Assembly: GCA_017433295.1 (NCBI GenBank)
Contig: JAFRHL010000038.1
Coordinates: forward strand, 1 to 51,197
Length of the DNA stretch: 51,197 nt
Source of the DNA: Eubacterium sp.
GTDB lineage: Bacteria; Bacillota; Clostridia; Lachnospirales; Lachnospiraceae
Direction: 5' to 3'
The number at the start of each line of letters is the position of its first letter. Position 1 is the stretch's first letter. This document shows positions 18,284-27,395 of the stretch, in pieces. Position numbers and translations under genes: made by a program. A model generated the notes under the pieces. It did not search any database and was not told the DNA's origin. It saw nothing but the letters and a program-made list of their open reading frames with translations.

Positions 18284-19499
18284 TTTCATATGGGCAGGCC
18301 GGATAAAGAAAGATTTTTTAACTGCTGTCACTGTATTTCTTGCCATCGTTTCTTTATCCGGCTGTTCATTTACGGGGATCCCGGTTACAAAACAGGGTCA
18401 GGAAGGGCCCGCCAAAAAAAGTGTTTTTGCTATGGACACTTATATGACTCTGACTGCATACGGAGACAGGGCTCCCGAGGCCCTTGATGCTGCCGAGAAA
18501 GAGATCCACAGGATAGAAGAACTGGTTTCCACGGGGATTAGTTCCAGCGAGATCAGCCGGTGTAATCAGGACGGAGAAGCCGACATATCGGAGGATACAT
18601 CGTACCTTATCCGTCGTTCTGTCGAGCTCTGCAAAGATACCGGCGGACTGTTTGATATCACAGTGTATCCTTTAATGAAAGCCTGGGGATTTACGGATCA
18701 GAATTACCGGATACCTGATGATAGCGAGCTGTCCGGCCTGCTGGCAAAGGTGGGAGCGGATGAGATCAGACTGGAGGAGGGACATGTTAACCTGGAAAAA
18801 CCGGGTATGGAGCTGGATCTGGGGGGGATTGCCAAGGGCTACACCTCGGGCCGGGTCATGGATATTTTCCGGGACTACGGCATTGAACATGCGGTGATCA
18901 GTCTGGGGGGAAATGTCCATACACTAAACGATAAACCGGATGGATCCTTCTGGAAAGTGGCTGTGGAAGATCCCTCGGATACTTCTGATTATATAGGGAT
19001 TCTCCGGGTGAAAAACAAAGCTGTGATCACTTCAGGCAGTTATGAGAGGTATTTCAGGAAAAACGGAAAGATCTGGCACCATATTATCGATCCCCGGACA
19101 GGATATCCCGCGGACAGCGGCCTTGTTTCCGTCACCATCGTATCAGAGGACGGGACACTGGCAGATGGATTGTCTACAGCCCTCTTTATCATGGGTAAAG
19201 AGAAGGCCGCCGATTACTGGAGGGCTCATTCTGATTCCTTTGATATGGTATTAGTGGAGAGGGATGGTTCTGTGTCTGTTTCCGAAGGGATTGCCGATGC
19301 ATTCACCTGTGAGAGAGACCATAAGATTATAAAACTATTATCGGAATCTGATGAACAAGAAGACATAATCAAATCACCATTAAGCTGGCATCATATTCAT
19401 TATCATAAAGACCATGAACAAGGCTTCGGAGAAACTTACCAAAAAAGAAGAGGAAGACGAAGCTCCCACAACAAAGGAGTGCCCCTTCTGCAAGAGTGA
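18258..19499 (+). CDS. apbE: ApbE-family FMN transferase, lipoprotein, with extended C-terminus
   Basis: The family moves FMN from FAD onto a threonine of extracytoplasmic flavoproteins. A signal segment ends with the lipobox LSGC. Core motifs are visible: FAMDTYMTLTAYG, the substrate loop LDLGGIAKGYTSG, VISLGGNVH, HHIIDPRTGYPA and LADGLSTALFIMG. The start is one of three ATGs at 18252-18258 that overlap the upstream lipoprotein gene. The last 40 or so residues (after KLLSESDEQEDII) are not ApbE-like: they are read out of frame through a remnant of an mscL 3' end. The original stop was probably lost in a deletion. A DxxTGATS-type target protein is not present in this window. Confidence 0.92.
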   Translation: MDHGPLISNFIWAGRIKKDFLTAVTVFLAIVSLSGCSFTGIPVTKQGQEGPAKKSVFAMDTYMTLTAYGDRAPEALDAAEKEIHRIEELVSTGISSSEISRCNQDGEADISEDTSYLIRRSVELCKDTGGLFDITVYPLMKAWGFTDQNYRIPDDSELSGLLAKVGADEIRLEEGHVNLEKPGMELDLGGIAKGYTSGRVMDIFRDYGIEHAVISLGGNVHTLNDKPDGSFWKVAVEDPSDTSDYIGILRVKNKAVITSGSYERYFRKNGKIWHHIIDPRTGYPADSGLVSVTIVSEDGTLADGLSTALFIMGKEKAADYWRAHSDSFDMVLVERDGSVSVSEGIADAFTCERDHKIIKLLSESDEQEDIIKSPLSWHHIHYHKDHEQGFGETYQKRRGRRSSHNKGVPLLQE

Positions 19500-19554
19500 G
19501 ATTTCCATTGAAGCTGCCAGATGTCCTCACTGTACATCAAAGCTGGACGAGTGA
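19384..19554 (+). pseudogene. 3' remnant of mscL (mechanosensitive channel)
   Basis: A frame different from apbE reads AGIIFIIIIKTMNKASEK, then a charged segment KKEEEDEAPTT and ECPFCKSEISI...CPHCTSKLDE before TGA at 19552. That is the end of the second membrane helix, the cytoplasmic helix and the four-cysteine tail that I recognise from clostridial MscL proteins. The first two thirds of the channel are missing; a TAA stands at 19381 just before the homologous part. The shortest internal ORF starts at ATG 19414 (46 residues). The remnant is directly fused to the 3' end of apbE. Confidence 0.75.
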
Positions 19555-19570
19555 TGCCTGAAGTTTTATA

Positions 19571-19612
19571 AAAAATAAGTGGCTGTCGTAAATGCGACAG
19601 CCACTTATTTTT
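19571..19612. terminator. Bidirectional terminator between apbE/mscL' and mgtE
   Basis: Two 18-base arms (19571-19588 and 19595-19612) pair perfectly around the loop taaatg. A-runs on one side and T-runs on the other let it work on both strands. The mgtE stop codon overlaps its right end. Confidence 0.93.
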
Positions 19613-21041
19613 ACACTCCGAAATTCATGACCTGAAGCAGGAGGATCCAGCTCAGACTGTAGTATGTGACCACGGCCACCAGGTCGTTAACCGTGGTAAT
19701 CAGCGGGCCGGAGGCCACAGCAGGGTCAATGTTGATCTTATTAAAGAATAGTGGTATCAGGGTACCGGTCAGGCTGGAGATCAGCATGGCCAGCAGAAGG
19801 GAAACTCCGATGCAACCCGATACTGTATAGGCAAACACCAGGCCGTGTCCTTTGGTAAAGAAGATAAACAGGCCGATCAGCACAAAAGAAACGGTTCCCA
19901 GGAGAAGACCGTTGCAGAAGCCGACCCGCATTTCTTTGGTCACCAGGAACATCTTCTGCTTAAAGGTCAGGGTCTCATCCATCAGAACCCGGATGGTAAC
20001 AGCCAGGGACTGGGTTCCCGCATTACCCGCCATATCAAGGATCAGGGACTGGAAGGCCATGATCATGGGCAGCTGGGAGACAACCTTCTCAAAGGTTCCC
20101 ACAACGGAGGAGACTAACATGCCAAGGCCAAGGAGGGCAAAGAGCCAGGGCAGCCTCTTCCTCATACTTTCCGGTAATGTCTCGGACAGGTCTTCCTCTG
20201 CGGTCAGACCGGCGAATCTGGCATAGTCTTCACCCATCTCATCATCTACCACCTGAACCAGGCTCTGGGCGGTGATGACTCCGATGATCCGGTTTTCGTT
20301 GTCAAGAACAGGGATTGAATCTTCCAGGTAATCCTTCAGTTTCTCTATACAGTCATCAATATCTTCCTGTCCGTATACATAAGGGAAGGTGGTGACAATA
20401 CGCTCATCAAGGTCACTGTTTTCCCGGGCAGTGATCAGGTCCTTCAGATCCAGGGCACCGTAAAAGGCCCCCGATTCGTCTGCCACAAAAAGAGTGGAAA
20501 TGTTGTCGTTGTATTCTGCCTGGCGGACCAGTTCGCTCATGGCCTGCTTCACCGTAAGGCCGGTCTTGATCTCTATGTAATTGGTGGTCATCTTGCTTCC
20601 GATCTCATCCTCGTCAAAGGAAGCAATAAGCCACATGTCATTCTTGGATTCTTCATCCATCAGGTCAATGATCAGTGCCCTCTTCTCCTTGTCGATCTCT
20701 CTTAAGATCTCCACGGCCGTATCGGGCTCCAGCTCTGAAATGACCGCCGATGCCTTAATAAGGTCCATCTCATTCAGATATCCGGCAGCCTCCTCGGTGT
20801 CAACATATTCGAATATCTCAGAAAGCATGGACTCATTCAGGATACGATAGAGCTTTTTTCTCTCCTTTAAGGTAAGTTCATCCAGAACCTCGGCGATATC
20901 ATTTCTGTGGTAGTCATCCAGTTTGTCCTTCATGATCTTGGGGGAGGTATTACTTCGGATGACAGATATAATCTCATTCTCATAATCTGGTCTGGCTTTG
21001 ATTTCCCGGGAAACCGGTTCTGTCTTTAATTTTTCGCTCAT
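19611..21041 (-). CDS. mgtE: Magnesium transporter MgtE
   Basis: It is a magnesium-gated channel-like transporter. The N-terminal MgtE domain (about 25-130) consists of short helical repeats such as DDYHRNDIAEVLDEL. Two CBS domains follow (about 135-255, ending at IGVITAQSLVQVVDDE). A C-terminal membrane domain of about five helices begins near RLPWLFALLGLG and includes the conserved MAGNAGTQSLAV. I placed the start at ATG 21041 because gaggaggtaagg directly precedes it; the longer reading from 21059 would put the ribosome site inside the gene. 476 residues. Its leader (21042 to about 21152) shows no M-box-like conserved core that I can see. Confidence 0.95.
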   Translation of the reverse strand: MSEKLKTEPVSREIKARPDYENEIISVIRSNTSPKIMKDKLDDYHRNDIAEVLDELTLKERKKLYRILNESMLSEIFEYVDTEEAAGYLNEMDLIKASAVISELEPDTAVEILREIDKEKRALIIDLMDEESKNDMWLIASFDEDEIGSKMTTNYIEIKTGLTVKQAMSELVRQAEYNDNISTLFVADESGAFYGALDLKDLITARENSDLDERIVTTFPYVYGQEDIDDCIEKLKDYLEDSIPVLDNENRIIGVITAQSLVQVVDDEMGEDYARFAGLTAEEDLSETLPESMRKRLPWLFALLGLGMLVSSVVGTFEKVVSQLPMIMAFQSLILDMAGNAGTQSLAVTIRVLMDETLTFKQKMFLVTKEMRVGFCNGLLLGTVSFVLIGLFIFFTKGHGLVFAYTVSGCIGVSLLLAMLISSLTGTLIPLFFNKINIDPAVASGPLITTVNDLVAVVTYYSLSWILLLQVMNFGV

Positions 21042-21118
21042 CCTTACCTCCTCTCCCATATAAACCCCTGTTTATATATGACTAAAACTTTCGGTTATCT
21101 GCTGTCTGACATATATTG

Positions 21119-21141
21119 TGTCCGGACCGGGGAAGACCGGA
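21119..21141 (-). other. Leader hairpin upstream of mgtE
   Basis: gtccgg and ccggac form the base of a GC-rich hairpin in the predicted 5' leader of mgtE. No T-run follows. Role unknown. Confidence 0.35.
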
Positions 21142-21158
21142 CGTCAATTTGCATAAAG

Positions 21159-21187
21159 ATTATACAACAAGTTTGTATATATTTCAA
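21159..21187 (-). promoter_or_regulatory. Promoter of mgtE
   Basis: On the minus strand TTGAAA (21187-21182) and TATAAT (21164-21159) are 17 bases apart. A leader of about 110 bases would follow. Confidence 0.75.
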
Positions 21188-21246
21188 ATGGTTAGGGACG
21201 GTTTCTGAGATTTTTTATTTATATGATCTCTGACCTGCAGCCTGTA

Positions 21247-21275
21247 CGAAATCACCGGAGCGATTTCGATTGATT
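21247..21275. repeat. Intergenic palindrome, copy 3
   Basis: cgaaatc (21247-21253) and gatttcg (21262-21268) are the arms, with the conserved right flank attgatt. It lies just upstream of the oppA -35 box, between the divergent mgtE and oppA promoters. Confidence 0.7.
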
Positions 21276-21280
21276 CTGTC

Positions 21281-21309
21281 TTGTCTTCTATGATTCATCG
21301 TGCTATAAT
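21281..21309 (+). promoter_or_regulatory. Promoter of the opp operon
   Basis: TTGTCT (21281-21286) and TATAAT (21304-21309) have a 17-base spacer. An 85-base leader follows, containing a hairpin with arms agccgg (21346-21351) and ccggct (21359-21364). Confidence 0.75.
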
Positions 21310-21393
21310 ATTAAAGATTTAAAGGCGTAAAGACTTTCGCTTTTAAGCCGGGTACTAACCGGCTAAGATTATGATAAGGAGGAGAATATAATC

Positions 21394-23067
21394 ATGAAAA
21401 AGTCTATTTTAGCAGTAGTATTGTCCGTGATCATGGTTCTGGGCCTCGTCGGATGCGGCGGTGGCGGACAGACTCCGGAAGGATCTACCGGTGATGCGGC
21501 AGCAGCCGGCGGCAGTGATCTGAATGTCATGCTGGAGACACCGGTTGAGTCCCTTGACCCGCAGCAGGCAACAGACGGAACCTCTTTTGAGGTTATCGCA
21601 GATTACACAGATGGTCTGATGCAGATGGATGCGGACGGAAAACCCGTCGAAGCTCTGGCAGAGTCCTATGAGGTTTCTGAGGACGGAAAGACTTATACTT
21701 TCCACTTAAGAGACGCCAACTGGTCCAACGGGACACCGGTCACAGCAGCAGATTTCGTTTTCGCATGGCAGAGGGCAGTGGATCCTAAGGTGGCTTCCGA
21801 GTATGCCTTTATGATGAGTGATTGTGCAAAGATCGTGAATGCCGAAGAGATCATCGCCGGCGAGAAGGATAAGAGCGAGCTGGGCGTTAAAGCTGTTGAC
21901 GACAAGACCCTGGAAGTTTCCCTGAAGGTTCCGGTCAGCTATTTCTTAAGCCTTATGTATTTCCCGACCTTCTATCCTGTAAATGAGGAGTTCTTTACCA
22001 GTGTTGGAGAAGATACTTTCGGTACAAGCCCTGATACGACTCTTTCCAATGGTGCTTTCGTTCTTGATGATTATCAGCCCGCCGCAACTGCCTTCCATCT
22101 GACAAAGAACGCAGATTACTGGGATGCAGACCGTGTTCAGCTTCCCGGACTGAATTATCAGGTGATCCAGGATTCCCAGCAGGCACTGATGAGCTACCAG
22201 TCAGGTGACCTTGACACCACATTAATCAACGGTGACCAGGTAGACCAGGTAGCCGATGATCCTGCTTTCAGAACCATAGGCGCAGGATATCTCTGGTATG
22301 TATCCGTTAACATTAACGGTAAGACAGCTGTTCCGGAGATGAAGAGTCTCAACACCCGTATGGCTCTGACCATGGCAATTGATCGTGAGACCATTACAAA
22401 AGAAGTCTTAAAAGACGGCTCCGCTCCTACTTTTACAGCGGTTCCCGCCGGCTATGCCGTTGGCCCTGACGGAAGTGATTTCTCTGAAGACCAGAAGAAA
22501 TTCTCCGATGTCTGCAGATTCGACAAAGAAAAAGCAGTGGAATTCTGGGATGCAGCCAAGAAAGAGCTTGGTTTTGATACCCTTAACATCACCATGCTTG
22601 TGGATGACGATGACGCTCCCAGGAAAGTTTCCCAGGTACTTAAGGAGCAGTGGGAGACCACTCTTCCGGGACTTACCGTTGAGTTGAAGACCCAGCCCAA
22701 GAAAAAGCGTCTTAATGATATGGAGAATGATAACTTCCAGATGGGTCTTACCCGCTGGGGACCGGACTATGCAGATCCTATGACATATCTTGGAATGTGG
22801 AAGACCAACAACGAGAACAACTTCGGTTTCTGGACCAATAAAGATTATGACTCCATCCTTCTGGACTGCTCCGAGGGTGAGCTTTCCACCAAGCCGGAGG
22901 AACGCTGGGAGAAACTGTATGATGCTGAGAAGCTGGTTCTTGATGATGCCGTGATCTTCCCGATCTACAGCCAGTCCAATGCTGAGATGCTCTCACCCAA
23001 TGTTTCCGGTATTGAGTTCCATGCGGTGGCATTGAACCGTGTATATAAGAACGCAGTGAAAAAATAA
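21394..23067 (+). CDS. oppA: Oligopeptide ABC transporter substrate-binding lipoprotein
   Basis: This family-5 extracellular solute-binding protein captures peptides for the transporter encoded downstream. The signal sequence ends in the lipobox LVGC (Cys21), followed by a Gly-rich linker. The family pattern is clear: LDPQQATDGTSFEVIADYTDGL, YEVSEDGKTYTFHLRDANWSNGTPVTAADF and WGPDYADPMTYL. At 557 residues it has the usual length. It has a strong ribosome site (aaggagg). A hairpin after its stop may keep more of the binding-protein message than of the rest of the operon. Confidence 0.96.
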   Translation: MKKSILAVVLSVIMVLGLVGCGGGGQTPEGSTGDAAAAGGSDLNVMLETPVESLDPQQATDGTSFEVIADYTDGLMQMDADGKPVEALAESYEVSEDGKTYTFHLRDANWSNGTPVTAADFVFAWQRAVDPKVASEYAFMMSDCAKIVNAEEIIAGEKDKSELGVKAVDDKTLEVSLKVPVSYFLSLMYFPTFYPVNEEFFTSVGEDTFGTSPDTTLSNGAFVLDDYQPAATAFHLTKNADYWDADRVQLPGLNYQVIQDSQQALMSYQSGDLDTTLINGDQVDQVADDPAFRTIGAGYLWYVSVNINGKTAVPEMKSLNTRMALTMAIDRETITKEVLKDGSAPTFTAVPAGYAVGPDGSDFSEDQKKFSDVCRFDKEKAVEFWDAAKKELGFDTLNITMLVDDDDAPRKVSQVLKEQWETTLPGLTVELKTQPKKKRLNDMENDNFQMGLTRWGPDYADPMTYLGMWKTNNENNFGFWTNKDYDSILLDCSEGELSTKPEERWEKLYDAEKLVLDDAVIFPIYSQSNAEMLSPNVSGIEFHAVALNRVYKNAVKK

Positions 23068-23110
23068 TCAGACAAAGTACAGGTTGTCCTGATATCTGAT
23101 TTGTATTGGA

Positions 23111-23136
23111 GGGCCGTAAGGTATATCCTGCGGCCC
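23111..23136 (+). terminator. Intra-operon hairpin between oppA and oppB (attenuator or RNA-stability element)
   Basis: gggccg (23111-23116) pairs with cggccc (23131-23136), and the inner stem adds further pairs. The following stretch ttcttc is only mildly T-rich. Position and strength suggest partial termination or protection of the oppA transcript. Confidence 0.55.
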
Positions 23137-23141
23137 TTCTT

Positions 23142-23162
23142 CAATCAATCGAGATCGCCAGG
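23142..23162. repeat. Intergenic palindrome, partial copy 4
   Basis: On the minus strand it reads gcctggcgatctcgattgat, which matches one half plus the conserved flank of copies 1-3 with one substitution. The other half is missing. It lies between oppA and oppB. Confidence 0.55.
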
Positions 23163-23185
23163 CAAAACAGAGAGGAGTCCAACCA

Positions 23186-24121
23186 TTGAAAAAGTACGTT
23201 ATCAAACGTGTATTCACAGCTATTTTTACCCTGCTGGCCATACTGCTGGTACTGTTTATCCTGATGCAGCTGATGCCCGGTTCTCCCTTTAATGATGAGA
23301 AACTGACCACAGACCAGAAGGCATTGCTGTATGCCAAATACGGTCTGGACCAGCCGGTGGTGATCCAGTTTTTCCGTTATGTGGGCAACATGTTAAGAGG
23401 GGATTTCGGCGTCAGCTACAATATTTCCAAGAATACACCCATTTCCCAGCTGATCGCCGCAAGACTGCCGGTATCCATCGCCATCGGTGGTTACGCAGTT
23501 ACCCTGGGTGCCATTGTGGGCCTGCTGCTGGGGCTGATCGCCGCTTTTAAACACGATACCATCTTTGATACTTTGTGCACCATCATATCGGTTATCGGTG
23601 TTTCGGTGCCATCTTACGTTTTTGCTCTGGCATTAAGTTTTCAGTTCGGATATAAATGGCACCTTTTCCCCATGCTTTATAATAGCAGTCAGGCTTTGAA
23701 TTCAAGTGTGCTGCCCAGTGTCGCCCTGTCCATGTTCACCATGGCCTCCATTGCCCGATTTACCAGGACGGAGATGCTTGAAGTTCTGGGAAGTGACTAT
23801 ATGCTGCTGGCGGAGAGCAAAGGCCTTTCAGGTTCCTCTCTGATCTTTAAGCATGCTTTGAGAAATGCCCTGATTCCCATCATCACGGTGCTGGCGCCCC
23901 TGATCGTCGATCTGATGACGGGTTCCCTGGTGGTTGAAAAGATCTTCGCCATTCCGGGAGTGGGTTCTCTCCTGGTCAATGCCATCCAGTCCAATGACTA
24001 TAATGTAGTTATTTCCCTGAGCTTTATCTATTCGGCCATGTACATAGCCATCATGCTGGTGGTGGATATCTTTTACGGCATCATTGATCCCCGGATCCGT
24101 CTTGCCAAGGATGACGCGTAA
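23186..24121 (+). CDS. oppB: Oligopeptide ABC transporter permease
   Basis: This first membrane subunit of the peptide importer has 311 residues and about six helices. The N-terminal helix (about 9-29) and the family block RYVGNMLRGDFGVSY are present. The EAA-type loop EVLGSDYMLLAESKGLSG, which contacts the ATPases, is also present. The start codon is TTG (23186-23188), eight bases after gaggag; no ATG lies in the right place. It is the second gene of the opp operon. Confidence 0.95.
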   Translation: MKKYVIKRVFTAIFTLLAILLVLFILMQLMPGSPFNDEKLTTDQKALLYAKYGLDQPVVIQFFRYVGNMLRGDFGVSYNISKNTPISQLIAARLPVSIAIGGYAVTLGAIVGLLLGLIAAFKHDTIFDTLCTIISVIGVSVPSYVFALALSFQFGYKWHLFPMLYNSSQALNSSVLPSVALSMFTMASIARFTRTEMLEVLGSDYMLLAESKGLSGSSLIFKHALRNALIPIITVLAPLIVDLMTGSLVVEKIFAIPGVGSLLVNAIQSNDYNVVISLSFIYSAMYIAIMLVVDIFYGIIDPRIRLAKDDA

Positions 24122-24137
24122 GAAAGGGGGAGAGATA

Positions 24138-25214
24138 ATGTTTAAGAAGAAAAAACAGGAGATCTTTACTCCCGCATCGGCAGCGGAGGCATATATTCCG
24201 GTAGATTCGGATTTCGTATTAAAGGATAATGCCGCAAGCATCGAGATCGATTCCAACTTTGCCGCCCAGAGCTTCTGGAAGGAAGTTTTGGTTCGTTTCT
24301 TCAGAAAGGGCAGCGCAGTATTCGGAATGGTCATGATCATCTTTATCACCATCATGGCTGTCATCGGTCCCAATATGAATGACTACACCTATTCCGGCCA
24401 GGATCTTTCCCAGAAGAGTCTGGCTCCCCGGGTGCCGGGTCTTGAGAATCTGGGTATCTTTAACGGGGACGAGAAAATAAGCGGCAGCAGCGGAGTCAGG
24501 GTGGTCAATAATTATAAAGAAAAAGGCTTAACGGACGTCTATTACTGGTTCGGCTCGGACAATTTCGGCCGGGACATCTGGACCAGGACCTGGCACGGAG
24601 CCAGGGTGTCCCTGATCATCGCCGTGGTGGCCGCCGTGATCGATATGATCATCGGTATGAGCTACGGCCTGATATCCGGCTTCTTTGGCGGCAAGGTGGA
24701 TATGGTCATGCAAAGGTTCCTTGAGGTGGCCAACTCCATACCCAGGCTGGTCATAGTGACATTGCTCCTGCTGGTATTTAAACCCGGCATGCTCACCATC
24801 ATCATTGCCCTGATGCTCACCGAGTGGGTGGGCATGAGCAGGATCGCCAGGGCAGAGATGTTAAAGCTTAAGGAACAGGAATTTGTTCTGGCCTCCCGGA
24901 CCCTGGGAGCCGGCAGCTTTTTCATCATTTTCCGCGAGGTCCTTCCCAATATCATCGGGCCCATCATTACCCAGGTAATGTTCTCCATCCCGACAGCGAT
25001 CTTTACGGAGGCCTTCCTGTCCTTTGTCGGTCTTGGTATCCCGGTACCCCAGTGTTCCCTGGGTTCCCTGATCTCAGAAGGATTTAACAGCTTTACCACT
25101 CATCCTTATCAGATCGTAGCGCCTATTCTGGTAATGGCATTATTGATGCTGAGCTTTAACCTTGTGGCTGACGGACTCAGGGAAGCCCTGGATCCCAAGA
25201 TGAAGGAAATGTAA
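24138..25214 (+). CDS. oppC: Oligopeptide ABC transporter permease
   Basis: The second membrane subunit of the importer has 358 residues. A cytoplasmic N-terminal extension of about 50 residues precedes the first helix (VFGMVMIIFITIMAVIGP). The periplasmic insert and the FGSDNFGRDIWTR motif, typical of OppC/DppC, follow. The EAA-like loop LKLKEQEFVLASRTLG binds the ATPases. The start ATG 24138 is preceded by aaagggggag; the longer reading from 24084 overlaps oppB and lacks a ribosome site. Confidence 0.95.
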   Translation: MFKKKKQEIFTPASAAEAYIPVDSDFVLKDNAASIEIDSNFAAQSFWKEVLVRFFRKGSAVFGMVMIIFITIMAVIGPNMNDYTYSGQDLSQKSLAPRVPGLENLGIFNGDEKISGSSGVRVVNNYKEKGLTDVYYWFGSDNFGRDIWTRTWHGARVSLIIAVVAAVIDMIIGMSYGLISGFFGGKVDMVMQRFLEVANSIPRLVIVTLLLLVFKPGMLTIIIALMLTEWVGMSRIARAEMLKLKEQEFVLASRTLGAGSFFIIFREVLPNIIGPIITQVMFSIPTAIFTEAFLSFVGLGIPVPQCSLGSLISEGFNSFTTHPYQIVAPILVMALLMLSFNLVADGLREALDPKMKEM

Positions 25215-25224
25215 GGAGGGTGCC

Positions 25225-26319
25225 ATGGCTGAATATAATGAAAAAATACTTGATATAAAAGACCTTGATATCACCTTTAAGACCACAGCCGGTCCCGTCC
25301 ATGCCATCCGGGGGATTCATATTGACGTGATGAAGGGAGAAACCGTTGCCATAGTTGGTGAGTCAGGTTCTGGTAAATCCGTGACCATGAAGGCGGCCAT
25401 GGGTATTCTTGCCAAGAACGCCGTGGTCAACAGCGGAACCATTGAATTTACCTATACCGGGGATTCCGGGAAAAAAGAAACTGTGGACATCCTTACAAAG
25501 GATAAAAAATGGATCCGGAAAAATATCAACGGCCGCCGTATATCCATGGTCTTCCAGGATCCCATGACTTCCCTGGATCCCACTATGAATATCGGAAAGC
25601 AGATCATGGAGGGGATGATCTGGCATTATGATACGCCCAAAGAGGAAGCCTATGCCAAGGCGGTAAAGCTTCTCAAAGAGGTTGGAATAGAGGATGCCGA
25701 AAAGAGGATGAAAAACTATCCCCACCAGCTATCAGGGGGTATGAGGCAGAGGGTGGTCATTGCCATTGCCCTGGCCTGTGACCCGGACCTGCTGATCTGT
25801 GATGAGCCCACCACAGCCCTTGATGTGACCATCCAGGCCAAGATCCTGGAGCTCATCAAAAAAGTCCAGAAGGAGAGGGGCATTTCCGTTATCTATATCA
25901 CCCATGACCTGGGTGTGGTTGCCAAAGTGGCCGACTATGTAAACGTCATGTATGCAGGTAAGATTGTTGAGACCGGAAAGATCAATGAGGTCTATTATGA
26001 TCCCAAACATCCCTACACCTGGGGTCTGCTGTCTGCCATGCCGGATCTGGATACCGACGATGAAAGACTGTATACCATACCGGGATCACCTCCCAACCTG
26101 CTTCACGAGCCTCCGGGAGATGCCTTCGCGGCAAGAAACCGTTATGCCCTGCTGGCGGACGACAAGGCAGATCCGCCCATGTTTAAGGTTACGGACACCC
26201 ACTATGCGGCTACCTGGCTTTTAGATCCCCGGTCTCCGAAGATAGAGATGCCCGGGGAGCTGAAAAACCGTATTGAGCGAATGAAGAAGGAGGCAGAGAA
26301 TTATGGCAGTAAATTATAA
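25225..26319 (+). CDS. oppD: Oligopeptide ABC transporter ATP-binding protein
   Basis: The first ATPase of the importer has 364 residues. Walker A is GESGSGKS, the Q-loop region is [11 protein letters not shown], the signature is LSGGMRQR and Walker B is LLICDEPTT. All are intact, unlike in the ABC protein at 4537. The C-terminal oligopeptide-transporter domain begins after YAGKIVETG and contains [10 protein letters not shown]. Family members often carry a cysteine cluster here; I see none. A ribosome site (aaggaggg) is just upstream. Confidence 0.95.
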   Translation: MAEYNEKILDIKDLDITFKTTAGPVHAIRGIHIDVMKGETVAIVGESGSGKSVTMKAAMGILAKNAVVNSGTIEFTYTGDSGKKETVDILTKDKKWIRKNINGRRISMVFQDPMTSLDPTMNIGKQIMEGMIWHYDTPKEEAYAKAVKLLKEVGIEDAEKRMKNYPHQLSGGMRQRVVIAIALACDPDLLICDEPTTALDVTIQAKILELIKKVQKERGISVIYITHDLGVVAKVADYVNVMYAGKIVETGKINEVYYDPKHPYTWGLLSAMPDLDTDDERLYTIPGSPPNLLHEPPGDAFAARNRYALLADDKADPPMFKVTDTHYAATWLLDPRSPKIEMPGELKNRIERMKKEAENYGSKL

Positions 26320-27265
26320 TCAGGAGCCCCTTCTTAAGGTGGAGGGTCTGAAACAGTATTTCCAGATTAACCGGAATTTCACGGTGAAGGCTGTGGATAA
26401 TGTCAGCTTTGAGATCTATCCCGGCGAGACCTACGGGCTGGTGGGCGAATCCGGCTCAGGCAAATCCACCATCGGCCGGTCCATCATACGGCTGTATAAG
26501 CCAACGGACGGTAAGATCATATTTGACGGTCAAGATATCAGCGGAAAGATGTCAAAGAAGACAGAATCCGATCTCAGGATCAAGATGCAGATGATCTTTC
26601 AGGACCCCATGGCTTCACTGAATCCAAGAAAGACCGTGGGAGATATTATCGGAGAAGGCCTGGACATCCATCATATGTATAAAAGCTCCGCGGACAGGGA
26701 GGACAAGATAAAGAAAATTCTTAAAAAAGTGGGACTTGCTCCGGAGCATTACGGACGTTATCCCCACCAGTTCTCCGGCGGACAGCGCCAGCGGGTGGGC
26801 ATTGCCCGGGCTCTGATCATGGATCCCAAGCTGATCATTGCGGATGAATGTATCTCAGCCCTGGATGTGTCTATTCAGGCCCAGGTGGTAAACCTGATGA
26901 AGGATATCCAGCAGGAGACCCATTCCGCCTACCTGTTTATCGCCCATGATCTGTCCATGGTAAAGTATATTTCAGACCGGATCGGCGTCCTGCATCTGGG
27001 ACATATGCTGGAGACAGGGACCACAGAAGAAATCTTTGCAAGACCCATGCATCCCTACACCAGAAGCCTGCTGTCGGCAATTCCTGCCCCCAATCCTATC
27101 CTGGAGAAGAAGAGGACTGCCTTAAGCTATGATTACAGGACATCGGGCATTGATTATGATAAAGGAACGTATCATCATGTGAAGGGTACCCACTATGTGA
27201 CCTGCACAGATGAAGAGTTTAAAAAATGGTCTGAGGAAGCTGACAGAAAAGGGACTGTCGGATAA
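26303..27265 (+). CDS. oppF: Oligopeptide ABC transporter ATP-binding protein
   Basis: The second ATPase pairs with OppD and has 320 residues. Walker A is GESGSGKS, the signature FSGGQRQR and Walker B LIIADECIS, where Cys replaces the usual Pro after the catalytic Glu. Its start overlaps the end of oppD by 17 bases, with the ribosome site aaggagg inside oppD. A long stem-loop after its stop marks the end of the operon. Confidence 0.95.
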   Translation: MAVNYNQEPLLKVEGLKQYFQINRNFTVKAVDNVSFEIYPGETYGLVGESGSGKSTIGRSIIRLYKPTDGKIIFDGQDISGKMSKKTESDLRIKMQMIFQDPMASLNPRKTVGDIIGEGLDIHHMYKSSADREDKIKKILKKVGLAPEHYGRYPHQFSGGQRQRVGIARALIMDPKLIIADECISALDVSIQAQVVNLMKDIQQETHSAYLFIAHDLSMVKYISDRIGVLHLGHMLETGTTEEIFARPMHPYTRSLLSAIPAPNPILEKKRTALSYDYRTSGIDYDKGTYHHVKGTHYVTCTDEEFKKWSEEADRKGTVG

Positions 27266-27282
27266 AATATCCTGTACCGCAG

Positions 27283-27320
27283 CGCCGGGTTTTCATGTGG
27301 TAATGCATGAAAACCCGGCG
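27283..27320 (+). terminator. Stem-loop at the end of the opp operon
   Basis: cgccgggttttcatg (27283-27297) and catgaaaacccggcg (27306-27320) pair over 15 bases. The nearest T-run is 13 bases further on, so it may be a 3'-end stabiliser as well as a terminator. Confidence 0.7.
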
Positions 27321-27348
27321 GTCAGGAGCAGTCTTTTAAAAAAAACTC

Positions 27349-27377
27349 TTGCCCTTTTTTCTTTTTTGTGGTAAGAT
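27349..27377 (+). promoter_or_regulatory. Probable promoter of tRNA-Gly(UCC)
   Basis: TTGCCC (27349-27354) and TAAGAT (27372-27377) have a 17-base spacer, and the tRNA begins 19 bases later. Confidence 0.55.
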
Positions 27378-27395
27378 AACATTCGCTGAAGTTAT

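Noticed and set aside
21042-21152. An M-box magnesium riboswitch in front of mgtE.
   Set aside because: The leader is short and I cannot find the conserved M-box core; only a single GC-rich hairpin is visible.
27283-27320. A classic intrinsic terminator for the opp operon.
   Set aside because: The stem is strong but no T-run follows it directly, so it is listed with reduced confidence as a stem-loop at the operon end rather than a definite terminator.
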